Source of the DNA: JAIMBK01 sp040755975 | GTDB taxonomy: Bacteria > Bacillota > Desulfotomaculia > Desulfotomaculales > Nap2-2B | DNA: 26,585 nt | Assembly: GCA_040755975.1 (NCBI GenBank) | Contig: JBFLZY010000035.1 | Location: 1 to 26,585 of the forward strand | Direction of reading: 5' to 3' | Shown here: positions 1 through 6,795 of the stretch, piece after piece | Numbering within the stretch: the stretch's first letter is position 1 | How the letters are laid out: each line of letters starts with the position of its first letter | Made by a program: the position numbers and the translations under genes | Notes under the pieces: generated by a model | What the model saw: the letters and a program-made list of their open reading frames with translations, nothing else | What the model was told of the DNA's origin: nothing | The model's database searches: none

Positions 1-218
1 AGCAAAAATATTTTTCCCGCCTGGTCTGTTTTGGTCAATAGATTATGGCTCTGTCTAAAATGTACTTTTCAAGGAGCGACGGCAAGTTAAGTTTTGCAGC
101 TGACTAGTGGACATATACTCCGTTACATATGTAGTGTCTTTTACCTTTATTTAAGCATTTTCATGATCCTGTTTGTCTATTTTGTGTGTCTTAGAAATTA
201 CTGGAGGAGGAATCTTGA

Positions 219-1184
219 ATGAAAAAAATCTTTCTATCGTTAGTTGTTTTGTTGTTGTTAATGTGTTCTGTTGCTTATGCGGATGAAGCACCAAAGATAT
301 TTGTTGATGGCAAAGAATTGGTTTCTGACAGTTCACCTATGGTTATTAATGGAAGAACTTTAGTACCACTAAGGCTTATATTTGAAGCATTAGGAAAATC
401 TGTTAATTGGAATCCCAATGATCGATCAATTGTTAGCGGTAGTATATCGCTACAAATTGGTAATAAAGTTGCTAAAGTTAATAATAAAGAAGTAAGTTTA
501 GATGTACCAGCACAATTGATTAAGAATAGAACTTATGTGCCATTAAGATTTATTTCAGAAAGTTTAGGATATAATGTTGAATGGGATAGTTTACAGAACA
601 AAATAAAGATTACAGTTAAAAAATTATCACCAAATGATCTAATTGATATGTTCAAGACCTGCACATTAGAAACAATATATAATAATGGAAGTGTATTAAT
701 ACTTAAATATTCAGTAATCAATAATCAAATTATGAATTACATTAATGACATTAGCTTAGAACTTAATACAATTTTTAAGGAATATTATTATAACAAATTA
801 TTATCTTGTAAGTTTGACACAAATAATTCATATAATAGCTCCATTTTATTAGTTTACGATAATCAAAACAAATTAATTGCTTACTTGACCGCTTATAAAA
901 ACTTAAAGTTTAATGAACATTTATTTAGATACCAATATGAACCTTTTGGACTGCATAACGTAGGCTTTTTTGTGGTTAATCCCTCCGGCATAAATTTTGA
1001 TGTAAATAGCTTTATAGAAAACTATAATAAAAGTTATAAAAATATTTATGAAGAAAATAAAAAGGTTATAGATAATGAAAGAAGAGCAAAAGAAATTCAA
1101 GATATGGTTGAAAAAGATCAGGAACGATTAAAAGAAATTCAAAAGCAAATAGACGAATGGAAAAGAATCCTTAATACTATTTAA
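219..1184 (+). CDS. Secreted copper amine oxidase N-terminal-domain-like protein
   Basis: A 321-residue protein with a signal peptide: MKK, then a leucine/valine-rich core, cleavage likely after AYA near residue 21. Residues about 27-133 form one Cu_amine_oxidN1-type domain. It is recognised by the paired motifs GRTLVPLR..FEALG and NRTYVPLRFISESLG, each followed by V-x-W. This domain is common in exported proteins of Clostridia and usually binds surface or cell-wall structures; the name does not imply amine oxidase activity. The middle (about 134-260) is not recognised. The last 55 residues are charged and predicted coiled coil. The ATG is fixed by GGAGGAGG at 203-210, 8 nt upstream. The gene is much more AT-rich than everything after about 1350, suggesting a different origin. 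No partner gene is adjacent, and no clear promoter was seen in 1-200. Confidence 0.85.
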   Translation: MKKIFLSLVVLLLLMCSVAYADEAPKIFVDGKELVSDSSPMVINGRTLVPLRLIFEALGKSVNWNPNDRSIVSGSISLQIGNKVAKVNNKEVSLDVPAQLIKNRTYVPLRFISESLGYNVEWDSLQNKIKITVKKLSPNDLIDMFKTCTLETIYNNGSVLILKYSVINNQIMNYINDISLELNTIFKEYYYNKLLSCKFDTNNSYNSSILLVYDNQNKLIAYLTAYKNLKFNEHLFRYQYEPFGLHNVGFFVVNPSGINFDVNSFIENYNKSYKNIYEENKKVIDNERRAKEIQDMVEKDQERLKEIQKQIDEWKRILNTI

Positions 1185-1189
1185 TAAAG

Positions 1190-1339
1190 CTGATAGATGA
1201 AGGAATTCCTTTAGGTTTAAGGTATTTTTCTATGTCGGGCGGGGAGCCTTTCTTATATCCTGAGATTATGCCGCTGATTAGCTATGTCAAAAAGAAAAAA
1301 CTAAGTTCTGTCAATCTATACGTGTGGAATAATTCGTGA
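1190..1339 (+). pseudogene. Radical SAM protein fragment
   Basis: Six bases after the preceding stop, an open frame of 49 codons without a start codon or ribosome site ends in TGA at 1337-1339. It contains FSMSGGEPFLYPEIMPLI followed by a short basic stretch and VNLYVWNN. The SGGEP...P.. pattern is the beta-2 strand signature of radical SAM enzymes (GGE motif, binds the SAM amino group). The CxxxCxxC cluster motif that should lie about 40-50 residues upstream is absent, because that space is the end of the coiled-coil gene. I read it as an internal piece of a radical SAM gene left by deletion. Call from motif only. Confidence 0.6.
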
Positions 1340-1467
1340 CAGGACAAAAATTAGTCCTTAGACGTCCCGCCGGGAAGAGGCACTAAAAATAACAATCTTT
1401 TTAGGTCAGTCATATATCACTTCACATTGCCTCATGGTTTCGGATTTCGTCCCGGGCCCTATGAACC

Positions 1468-2049
1468 TCAGTAGACATCCATCATCTTCTTTCTCTGTCT
1501 GGGTATGCCCAGTCTCTGATAGTATTTTTCAGGGATCTTCTTCGGGTCCTTGTAAATGTAATGAACGCATTTATCACCAGGTTTTCTTGCGCACGGTGTC
1601 TCGTGGATCCAGATCTGGGAGCCTTCCCCCGACAATAGGAGCGGTAATATTTCATTGGCAATGGAGCAATGGAGGCAATAGATCGGTATATTTTCCTCTC
1701 CCCAGGTAATCGGGGAGGCATTTTTAATCACTGCAAACCCGTAAGGACCTTCATAGGCCCCCATATCGATCAGCCTTCCTCCGCTGCCGCACGGATCCTG
1801 AGTGAAGATGAACTTCTCGTCGTCTTCCTCGATCGTCCACTTGCCGTAATGCTGCCGCCACAAATCGGCGATGCATTCGACGTATGCCTTTAACCCTTCA
1901 TCTCCTCCCTCTTCTCCGCCGCTTACCCGCTTCCTCAAGGTTGCTGCGCCTTCAGCAAAGTACATCAATGCTTGCGTCATAGCTTCGTAACAGGCAGCTT
2001 CCCCCATATGTTTGTAAATATAGGTGGCTAAAGAGGTACAACCATGCAA
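1468..2049 (-). CDS. Cysteine-rich protein resembling L-2-amino-thiazoline-4-carboxylate hydrolase family; 5' end damaged
   Basis: About 190 residues. Features seen: DPCGSGGRL near the middle, then CLHCSIAN, and a C-terminal ETPCARKPGDKCVHYIYK. The PCGSGG block and the GD-C-V/F-x-I-Y-K ending resemble the ATC-hydrolase-like family, which often neighbours flavin oxidoreductases in anaerobes; function there is mostly unproven. The only available start nearby is TTG at 2049, with no ribosome site. The frame stays open upstream through 2050-2130 and runs into the end of the flavin oxidoreductase in a shifted frame, reading ...DIETAKYWVKRHRSQ. The native start therefore seems lost in a fusion. Probably not expressed as a normal protein, although the 190 residues themselves are uninterrupted. 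Confidence 0.5.
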   Translation of the reverse strand: MHGCTSLATYIYKHMGEAACYEAMTQALMYFAEGAATLRKRVSGGEEGGDEGLKAYVECIADLWRQHYGKWTIEEDDEKFIFTQDPCGSGGRLIDMGAYEGPYGFAVIKNASPITWGEENIPIYCLHCSIANEILPLLLSGEGSQIWIHETPCARKPGDKCVHYIYKDPKKIPEKYYQRLGIPRQRKKMMDVY

Positions 2050-2090
2050 ATAACTATCAAAAAACCAATGCTGCTGAGATCTGTGCCTTT

Positions 2091-2945
2091 TTACCCAGTA
2101 TTTTGCCGTCTCGATGTCTCGCGGGTCAGGCCGCCTTCCATGTGTTCCTCGGCGCTGATGCGCACGCCGATGGGAACACCCTGGCAGGCGTACCTGGTGG
2201 CTTCCATAAGCTCATTGAGAAAACGTTTTCTGTTCCGCCATTCACCCCCATACATGTCGGTTCGCTTGTTCGACAGGGGTGATAAAAATTGATGGCATAA
2301 AAACCCGTGGGTTGCTTGAATCTCGATCATGTCAAAACCGCAAAGCACCGCGAGCTGGCAGCTGGCAGAAAACTCCTTAATCTCACTTTGGATCTCTGCT
2401 ATCGTCAATGCCCGGGTGAGAGGGCCGGTGACAACCATTCTGCTCCGCTGGTCCATATCCAAAGCCATCTGGAGGCTGTTGAACATTTTTTCCCTGGCTA
2501 TTTCATACGGCAGGTTGTCTGAGGCGGCAGGGACCACCGCGTCGGCTTCGTAGGGGGTGCACTGTCGCCCTACGCCCGGTGACATCTGCGCACAGGCGAC
2601 GGATCCAAAGTGGTGGATTCTCTCCGCGTACAGGGAAGGACCCAATTGGTGATTTGGGTGAAAAAGAAACATTGACCGGCCCATTGGATATTGTGCCGCC
2701 AGTCTGGTCCCTAACATTACCCCGCTGATTACCAGGCCTGCGCCACCTTTTGCCCTTGCCCCGATGTATCCCAGGGTTTGTTCGGTTATCTCCCCGCTGG
2801 GGCCGGTCATGTATTCCTGCATGGGGGCGACGGCGATTCTGTTCTTAATCTGGACCCCGCCGATGGTAATGGGTGAGAGCAGATTTTTAAATCGCTCTTT
2901 GTGATTACCCTGCATGTCATTTTTCGCTTTCGGATCATCAGCCAT
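2091..2945 (-). pseudogene. Truncated NADH:flavin oxidoreductase (Old Yellow Enzyme / 2-enoate reductase type)
   Basis: The N-terminal half of the FMN TIM barrel is clear: LLSPITIGGVQIKNRIAVAPM at the start, then HGFLCHQFLSPLSNKRTD..GG around residues 213-233, the family's substrate/FMN signature. The frame stops after about 284 residues at TAA 2091-2093. Relatives of the 2-enoate reductase/BaiCD type are about 640-680 residues with a 4Fe-4S cluster and an NAD(P)H domain, none of which are present. Around 2116-2124 a one-base shift would continue the protein as GLT-R-DIETAKYW, a better match to the family. So there is a frameshift as well as loss of the 3' part. The start is the ATG at 2945, preceded by AAGGAGGT; an upstream in-frame ATG at 2981 has no ribosome site. 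Confidence 0.75.
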
Positions 2946-2952
2946 TTTCAAG

Positions 2953-2960
2953 ACCTCCTT
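2953..2960 (-). promoter_or_regulatory. Ribosome binding site deciding the oxidoreductase start
   Basis: On the minus strand AAGGAGGT lies 7 nt before the ATG at 2945 and downstream of the alternative ATG at 2981, so translation should begin at 2945. Confidence 0.7.
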
Positions 2961-3018
2961 TTTTGCTTTCGTCAAGCTCATGTTACTGGATCTTCCGGAT
3001 TGATTAACGAGTTTGGAT

Positions 3019-3047
3019 AGTATACTCAGAGTATACCTAAGGGTAAA
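3019..3047 (-). promoter_or_regulatory. Sigma-A-type promoter for the flavin oxidoreductase remnant
   Basis: On the minus strand TTTACC (plus 3042-3047) and TATACT (plus 3019-3024) are separated by exactly 17 bp. Initiation would fall near 3012, giving a leader of about 65 nt to the ATG at 2945. The -10 box lies inside a palindrome. Confidence 0.55.
3020..3036. promoter_or_regulatory. Operator-like palindrome GTATACTC-A-GAGTATAC
   Basis: A perfect 8-bp inverted repeat around a single central base. It covers the -10 box and part of the spacer of the minus-strand promoter, the expected position for a repressor. GTATAC half-sites are typical of GntR-class and some TetR-class operators, but no regulator of that class is encoded nearby, so the binding protein is unknown. 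Confidence 0.5.
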
Positions 3048-3069
3048 AAAATATTTACTGACTCTGTGG

Positions 3070-3387
3070 TTAATACCCTTTACGATCTTCGATTCTGACT
3101 TTATTTCGAAAGATTTTTACCAGTTTCCGCTGCCACCAGTTGTTTAATGACGGATGCAGCCGATACAGCCACCACGGGATCAGGTCATAGAAAGGAAATG
3201 CAATCAGGCCTTTGTTTTTCTCAACCCCCTTTAAAATTTTTAGCGCGGTCTGTTTTGGCGTCAGCTGTTTCAAGATGTATGAGTTAAAGACATCCCTGTC
3301 TCCTTTGAATATTGTATAAGTTTTTCTTACTTCGGTGTTCACAGAACCCGGACAAGCCACGCTCACTTTCACGCCAAAGTCATATTT
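3070..3387 (-). pseudogene. C-terminal remnant of a short-chain dehydrogenase/reductase
   Basis: The frame reads YDFGVKVSVACPGSVNTEV, the beta-6 strand and PG motif that follow the catalytic YxxxK in SDR enzymes, then about 85 more residues ending at a stop near 3070. In-frame stops just upstream (around 3388-3393) and an AT-rich run replace the N-terminal two thirds, including the TGxxxGIG cofactor loop and the active-site Ser-Tyr-Lys. An internal ATG/GTG would give about 100 residues, but such a piece cannot form a Rossmann fold. It points away from abfD and looks like the left border of the intact catabolic block. Confidence 0.7.
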
Positions 3388-3430
3388 TTAATTTTTAATA
3401 ATCAGGTTGGGCCTGTGGTGAAAAGTGAGC
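3361..3430. repeat. Imperfect inverted repeat immediately upstream of a sigma-54 promoter
   Basis: GCTCACTTTCAC (3361-3372) and GTGAAAAGTGAGC (3418-3430) are complementary except for one extra A, separated by 45 bp of AT-rich DNA. The right arm abuts the -24 box that begins at 3431. The left arm lies inside the SDR remnant, so the pair could be a regulatory site, a cruciform, or a trace of the rearrangement that cut the SDR gene. Confidence 0.45.
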
Positions 3431-3446
3431 TGGCATAAAAATTGCA
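3431..3446 (+). promoter_or_regulatory. Sigma-54 (-24/-12) promoter of the dehydratase gene
   Basis: TGGCATAAAAATTGCA matches the sigma-54 consensus TGGCAY-N5-TTGCW with correct GG-to-GC spacing. Transcription would start near 3458, about 45 nt before the ATG at 3504. A sigma-54 activator gene lies 1.8 kb downstream on the opposite strand. Confidence 0.88.
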
Positions 3447-3503
3447 ACACAAGCTTAACAAAAAATTTAACAAAAAACTAATTGTTTGAAAGGAGAGTCA
3501 CCC

Positions 3504-4949
3504 ATGCCCCTTTTAACCGCCGCCGCTTACAAAGAAAGCCTGTGCTCTTTAAAATTAAAAGTCTGGGCTGCGGGCGAACAAATCACCGACATCGTCGCCC
3601 ACCCCTTGACCGCCCCCCACGTCAACGCTGCGGCCGTGACCTACGAGCTGGCCCGCGACCCGGCTGCTGAAGACCTGATGACCGTCACCTCTCACTTAAG
3701 CGGTAAAAAAGTCAACCGCTTTACCCACATCCACCAGAGCACTTCCGACCTGGTGAAAAAAGTGAAAATGCTCCGGATGCTCGCCCAGCGCACGGGCACC
3801 TGCTTTCAGCGCTGCGTAGGCTTTGACGCCCTAAACGCAGTCTACTCCGTAACTTACGAAATGGACCAGGAACTCAACACCGACTACCATCGGCGCTTCT
3901 GCGCATACTTGGGCTACATCCAGGAAAACGATCTGATGGTGGCGGGCTCCATGACCGACCCCAAAGGAGACCGGAGCCTGCGCCCCCACCAGCAGGCGGA
4001 CCCCGATCTCTACACCCGCATCGTGGAAAAGAGAAAAGACGGCATCATCATCCGGGGGGCCAAGGCCCACCAGACGGGCATCGTCAATTCCCACGAGCTG
4101 CTCATCATGCCCACTGCGGCCTTAGGCCCAGAGGACGAAGCCTACGCGGTTTCCTGCGCCGTGCCCACGGACGCCCCGGGGGTCATCCACATCTTCGGGC
4201 GGCAGACCAACGATGAGCGAAAATACGGGGTCCTCGACCAGGGCAACGCCCGGTACGGGATCGTAGGGGGAGAGGCCCTAACCGTTTTCGAAGATGTCTT
4301 CGTCCCCTGGGAGCGGGTGTTCATGTGCGGGGAGTACCGCTACGCGGGCCTTTTGGTGGAAAGGTTCGCTTCTTACCACCGGCAAAACTACGGCGGCTGC
4401 AAAACGGGCGTGGCCGACGTGCTCGTCGGGGCCTGCGCCCTTTTGGCCGAGTACAACGGGGTGCCCAACGCCTCCCACATCAAAGACAAGCTCACCGAGA
4501 TGGTCCACCTTACTGAGACTCTTTACTGCTGCTCGATCGCTTGCTCCGGTGAAGGCTACCCCACCGCCTCGGGCTGCTACTTCGTAAACCCCTTGCTAGC
4601 CAACGTGGTCAAGCAAAACGTCACCCGCTTTATTTACGAGATCTGCCGGCTCGGCCACGACATCGCCGGGGGACTGATCGCCACCCTGCCTTCAGAAAAA
4701 GACCTCTTCCACCCGGAGGTGGGCAAATATGTGGAAAAATATTTGAAAGGGATCGCGGCGGTGAGAACCGAGGACAGAATCCGCGTCGCCCGGCTGATTG
4801 AGAACATGACCGGGGGCACGGCGCTGGCCGAGAGCATGCACGGGGCCGGCTCCCCACAGGCCCAGCGCATCATGATCCTGCGCCAGGCCAATTTAGAGCA
4901 TAAAAAGAGATTAGCTAAGGCGCTTTCCGGGATTACGGAGGGGTGCTGA
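3504..4949 (+). CDS. abfD: 4-hydroxybutyryl-CoA dehydratase / vinylacetyl-CoA delta-isomerase
   Basis: A 481-residue flavoprotein of the 4-hydroxyphenylacetate 3-hydroxylase fold. It carries every residue that marks the radical dehydratase. Cys100 and Cys104 (CFQRC), His292 and Cys299 (HRQNYGGC) match the four [4Fe-4S] ligands known in the Clostridium aminobutyricum enzyme (Cys99, Cys103, His292, Cys299). Tyr296, Lys300 and Glu257 are also in place. ESMHGAGSPQAQR near residue 443 is the family's C-terminal signature. The reaction is 4-hydroxybutyryl-CoA to crotonyl-CoA by a ketyl radical, oxygen-sensitive, in the cytoplasm. The ATG at 3504 is chosen because AAAGGAG at 3489-3495 precedes it; a TTG at 3486 would lie before that site. 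A sigma-54 promoter lies upstream and a small Cys protein gene follows after 21 bp. The coding strand is strikingly C-rich compared with neighbours. A vinylacetyl-CoA isomerase or a related hydroxyacyl-CoA specificity cannot be excluded. Confidence 0.9.
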   Translation: MPLLTAAAYKESLCSLKLKVWAAGEQITDIVAHPLTAPHVNAAAVTYELARDPAAEDLMTVTSHLSGKKVNRFTHIHQSTSDLVKKVKMLRMLAQRTGTCFQRCVGFDALNAVYSVTYEMDQELNTDYHRRFCAYLGYIQENDLMVAGSMTDPKGDRSLRPHQQADPDLYTRIVEKRKDGIIIRGAKAHQTGIVNSHELLIMPTAALGPEDEAYAVSCAVPTDAPGVIHIFGRQTNDERKYGVLDQGNARYGIVGGEALTVFEDVFVPWERVFMCGEYRYAGLLVERFASYHRQNYGGCKTGVADVLVGACALLAEYNGVPNASHIKDKLTEMVHLTETLYCCSIACSGEGYPTASGCYFVNPLLANVVKQNVTRFIYEICRLGHDIAGGLIATLPSEKDLFHPEVGKYVEKYLKGIAAVRTEDRIRVARLIENMTGGTALAESMHGAGSPQAQRIMILRQANLEHKKRLAKALSGITEGC

Positions 4950-4963
4950 GGTAAAGGCCTCAG
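4946..4963 (+). other. Small hairpin CTGAGG-TAAAGG-CCTCAG between abfD and the next gene
   Basis: A perfect 6-bp stem with a 6-nt loop begins on the abfD stop codon and ends 7 nt before the next ATG. There is no good Shine-Dalgarno sequence for that ATG, so the hairpin may matter for translational coupling. No U-run follows, so it is not a terminator. Confidence 0.35.
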
Positions 4964-4970
4964 AGATCAG

Positions 4971-5273
4971 ATGTTCACCGTCGGAGTTAAATTTTGCGGC
5001 CACTGCAACCCGCAGGTCGATACGCCGGGCCTTTTGCAAAAGGTGCAGGCGCGTTTGCCCCAGGTGCGGTTCACCGGTTGGGAGGAGGAGCCCAAGGATG
5101 CGCTTTTGGTCCTCAACGGCTGCCCGACGGGGTGCGCGACGAGGCCGGAGTTTAAAGGCCCTGTGGTTGTGGTGGCGGGGAATAGCGTGGACTGTAACTA
5201 CGTGAGCGCCGGCGACCTTTTAACTTCCATAGTGGCAAAACTACGGGAAATCAAAAATTACGGCTTTGCGTAA
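4971..5273 (+). CDS. Small cysteine-rich protein (CGHCNP / CPTGC), function unknown
   Basis: Exactly 100 residues, soluble, no signal peptide. It opens with VKFCGHCNP (Cys9, Cys12), has NGCPTGCATRP (Cys51, Cys55) and one further Cys75. The alternation of strand-like and helix-like segments and the early CxxC suggest a thioredoxin- or ferredoxin-like fold able to hold a disulfide, a metal or an Fe-S cluster. I recognise a pattern of small CGxCNP proteins in anaerobes but know no proven function. It follows abfD by 21 bp and must share its transcript, so a role in electron supply, cluster assembly or reactivation of the dehydratase is plausible but inferred. Its 3' end overlaps the end of the convergent regulator gene by 16 bp. 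Confidence 0.75.
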   Translation: MFTVGVKFCGHCNPQVDTPGLLQKVQARLPQVRFTGWEEEPKDALLVLNGCPTGCATRPEFKGPVVVVAGNSVDCNYVSAGDLLTSIVAKLREIKNYGFA

Positions 5274-6628
5274 ATTCTGTACTTTTGCATTTTCCGGACC
5301 AGCGTCGTGCGGTGGATGCCCAGCAGGCGCGCGGCTTCTTCGTTGTTGGCGCTTTTTTGGATGGCGCTGACGATCATTTTCTTTTCCAACTCTTCGAGGG
5401 CAAGTTTAAGTGGCTGCTCGGTCAAATACTTAAAGTCGAGAGGTGCGAAGTCGCTTTTTTCTGTTTCCCGTTCCAGCTCATATTCTACCTTCTCCCGGCT
5501 GACGATATTTTCGGCGGAAAAGATGGCCAATCTTTCGATTAGATTTTGCAACTGGCGCACGTTGCCGGGCCAGTCATATTTCATCAGCACGGAAAGAGCC
5601 TCGGAAGAAAAGTGTTTTTTCAGGTTGTAGCGCTGTTTTAAGTCCTGGACGAATTTGAAAACCAGGGCCAGAATGTCTTCGCGCCTTTCGCGCAATGGGG
5701 GGATTTTGATGGGGATGACGTTTAACCTGTAAAAAAGGTCCTTTCTGAATTTTCCCTCCTGGATCATGGCGGAAACGTCTTGATTGGACGCGGCGATGAT
5801 CCGGATGTTTGCCTGGCGCGGCACGGTGTCCCCCACTATGATGTACTCCCGGTCCTGAAGCAGGCGCAGGAGTTTAACCTGGGTGCGGTATGGCAGTTCG
5901 CTGATTTCATCAAGGAAAAGAGTTCCTCCCTCGGCTGCCTTTACGAGGCCCATTTTGCCGCTTTTGGAAGCCCCCGTAAAGGCACCGCCGCGGTAGCCGA
6001 ACAGTTCCGATTCAAAGAGCTCTTCCGGTACGGAAGCGACGTTAATGCTTATGAACGGGCCGTTTTTGCGCGGGCTCAGGTGGTGGATTACTTTGGCGAT
6101 TACTTCTTTTCCTACGCCCGATTCGCCGGTGATCAATACCGTGGAATCAAAGCACGCCACCTGCAAAGCCTGCGCCAGCACATTGCGCATTACTTTGCTG
6201 GAGGCGACTACCTGGCCCAAACCTGGAATGCACACGGGTTGTTGCAGTTTTGGCTGGTGGCTGTTTTCCTGTCGTTTGTCCAGAGGTCGCACACAGGTAG
6301 CGACTAAAATTATATCGCCATATTCGTTGTAAATAGGGTTTCCCGTTACGATCAGCTTTCTCTTGGTAAGCAAAATGGTTTGCGGAATTGTTACGGGGAC
6401 CTTTTGTTTTAATACTAATAAGGTTACTGAGCGATCAAGTACGCCGTCTCGTTCCATGTCTCCCATAAAAGAGCCTATAAAGGGAGCTGCTTTTATACCG
6501 CTAAATTCCTCGTATTCACTTGTGGCACCGAGAGTATAGCCTTTTCCATCGGTTAGCCAAAGGCCATAACTGTTATGCTGGGTGAAGGGGATAAGACGGG
6601 GATCTTTTTTTGAATTATGGATTGCCAT
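5258..6628 (-). CDS. PAS-domain sigma-54-dependent transcriptional activator
   Basis: 456 residues in three parts. Residues about 15-115 look like a PAS sensor (LWLTDGKGYTLGATSEYEEF ... GDIILVATCVRPL). Residues about 138-370 are the AAA+ domain, with Walker A GESGVGK (168-174), the sigma-54 contact loop GAFTGA (215-220) and Walker B GGTLFLDE (234-241). Residues about 428-452 are a Fis-type helix-turn-helix (NNEEAARLLGIHRTTLVRKM). The protein binds enhancer-like sites and drives sigma-54 RNA polymerase by ATP hydrolysis. No receiver domain is present, so a small ligand or redox signal sensed by PAS is expected. ATG 6628 has AAAGGATG upstream. Two palindromes and one sigma-54 promoter lie just upstream, another sigma-54 promoter lies beyond its 3' end. 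It is the obvious local regulator of both operons. The effector is unknown. Confidence 0.93.
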   Translation of the reverse strand: MAIHNSKKDPRLIPFTQHNSYGLWLTDGKGYTLGATSEYEEFSGIKAAPFIGSFMGDMERDGVLDRSVTLLVLKQKVPVTIPQTILLTKRKLIVTGNPIYNEYGDIILVATCVRPLDKRQENSHQPKLQQPVCIPGLGQVVASSKVMRNVLAQALQVACFDSTVLITGESGVGKEVIAKVIHHLSPRKNGPFISINVASVPEELFESELFGYRGGAFTGASKSGKMGLVKAAEGGTLFLDEISELPYRTQVKLLRLLQDREYIIVGDTVPRQANIRIIAASNQDVSAMIQEGKFRKDLFYRLNVIPIKIPPLRERREDILALVFKFVQDLKQRYNLKKHFSSEALSVLMKYDWPGNVRQLQNLIERLAIFSAENIVSREKVEYELERETEKSDFAPLDFKYLTEQPLKLALEELEKKMIVSAIQKSANNEEAARLLGIHRTTLVRKMQKYRIYAKP

Positions 6629-6648
6629 TAGCCGTCATCCTTTCCAGG

Positions 6649-6664
6649 TGTGCATTTTTGCACA
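6649..6664. promoter_or_regulatory. Upstream activator site 1: TGTGCA-TTTT-TGCACA
   Basis: A perfect inverted repeat with 6-bp arms and a 4-bp spacer, lying 21-36 nt upstream of the regulator ATG and about 140 bp upstream of the AFOR sigma-54 promoter. The same arms recur at 6735-6750. A pair of identical 16-bp dyads is the usual form of enhancer sites for Fis-type sigma-54 activators. Confidence 0.75.
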
Positions 6665-6711
6665 GAATTGCTTAGTTGAATTGCCCTGATGGAGGGTTAA
6701 CCTTTTCGATT

Positions 6712-6741
6712 AATGTAAGTTTTTATAAAAAATTTGTGCAA
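6712..6741 (-). promoter_or_regulatory. Possible sigma-A promoter of the regulator gene
   Basis: On the minus strand TTGCAC (plus 6736-6741) and TACATT (plus 6712-6717) are 18 bp apart. Initiation near 6705 would give a leader of about 77 nt. The region is AT-rich so a chance match is possible. Confidence 0.4.
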
Positions 6742-6750
6742 TTTTGCACA
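6735..6750. promoter_or_regulatory. Upstream activator site 2: TGTGCA-ATTT-TGCACA
   Basis: Second copy of the dyad, arms identical to site 1 and centre-to-centre distance 86 bp (about eight helical turns, so on the same face). It ends 45 bp before the -24 box of the AFOR promoter. It also overlaps the -35 hexamer proposed for the regulator gene, which would allow autorepression. Confidence 0.75.
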
Positions 6751-6795
6751 CCTAAATGAATGGCTTTTAAGAGGAACTTCCTAGCTTCAAGAAAC

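Noticed and set aside
46..65. GGCTCTGTCTAAAATG resembling an insertion-sequence end
   Set aside because: No matching opposite end, target duplication or transposase is in the window.
1434..1893. Plus-strand open frames opposite the cysteine-rich protein
   Set aside because: They have no ribosome sites and no family pattern, and the minus-strand protein has recognisable motifs.
3486..3503. Upstream TTG start for abfD
   Set aside because: It lies before the AAAGGAG ribosome site; the ATG at 3504 gives family-matching residue numbers.
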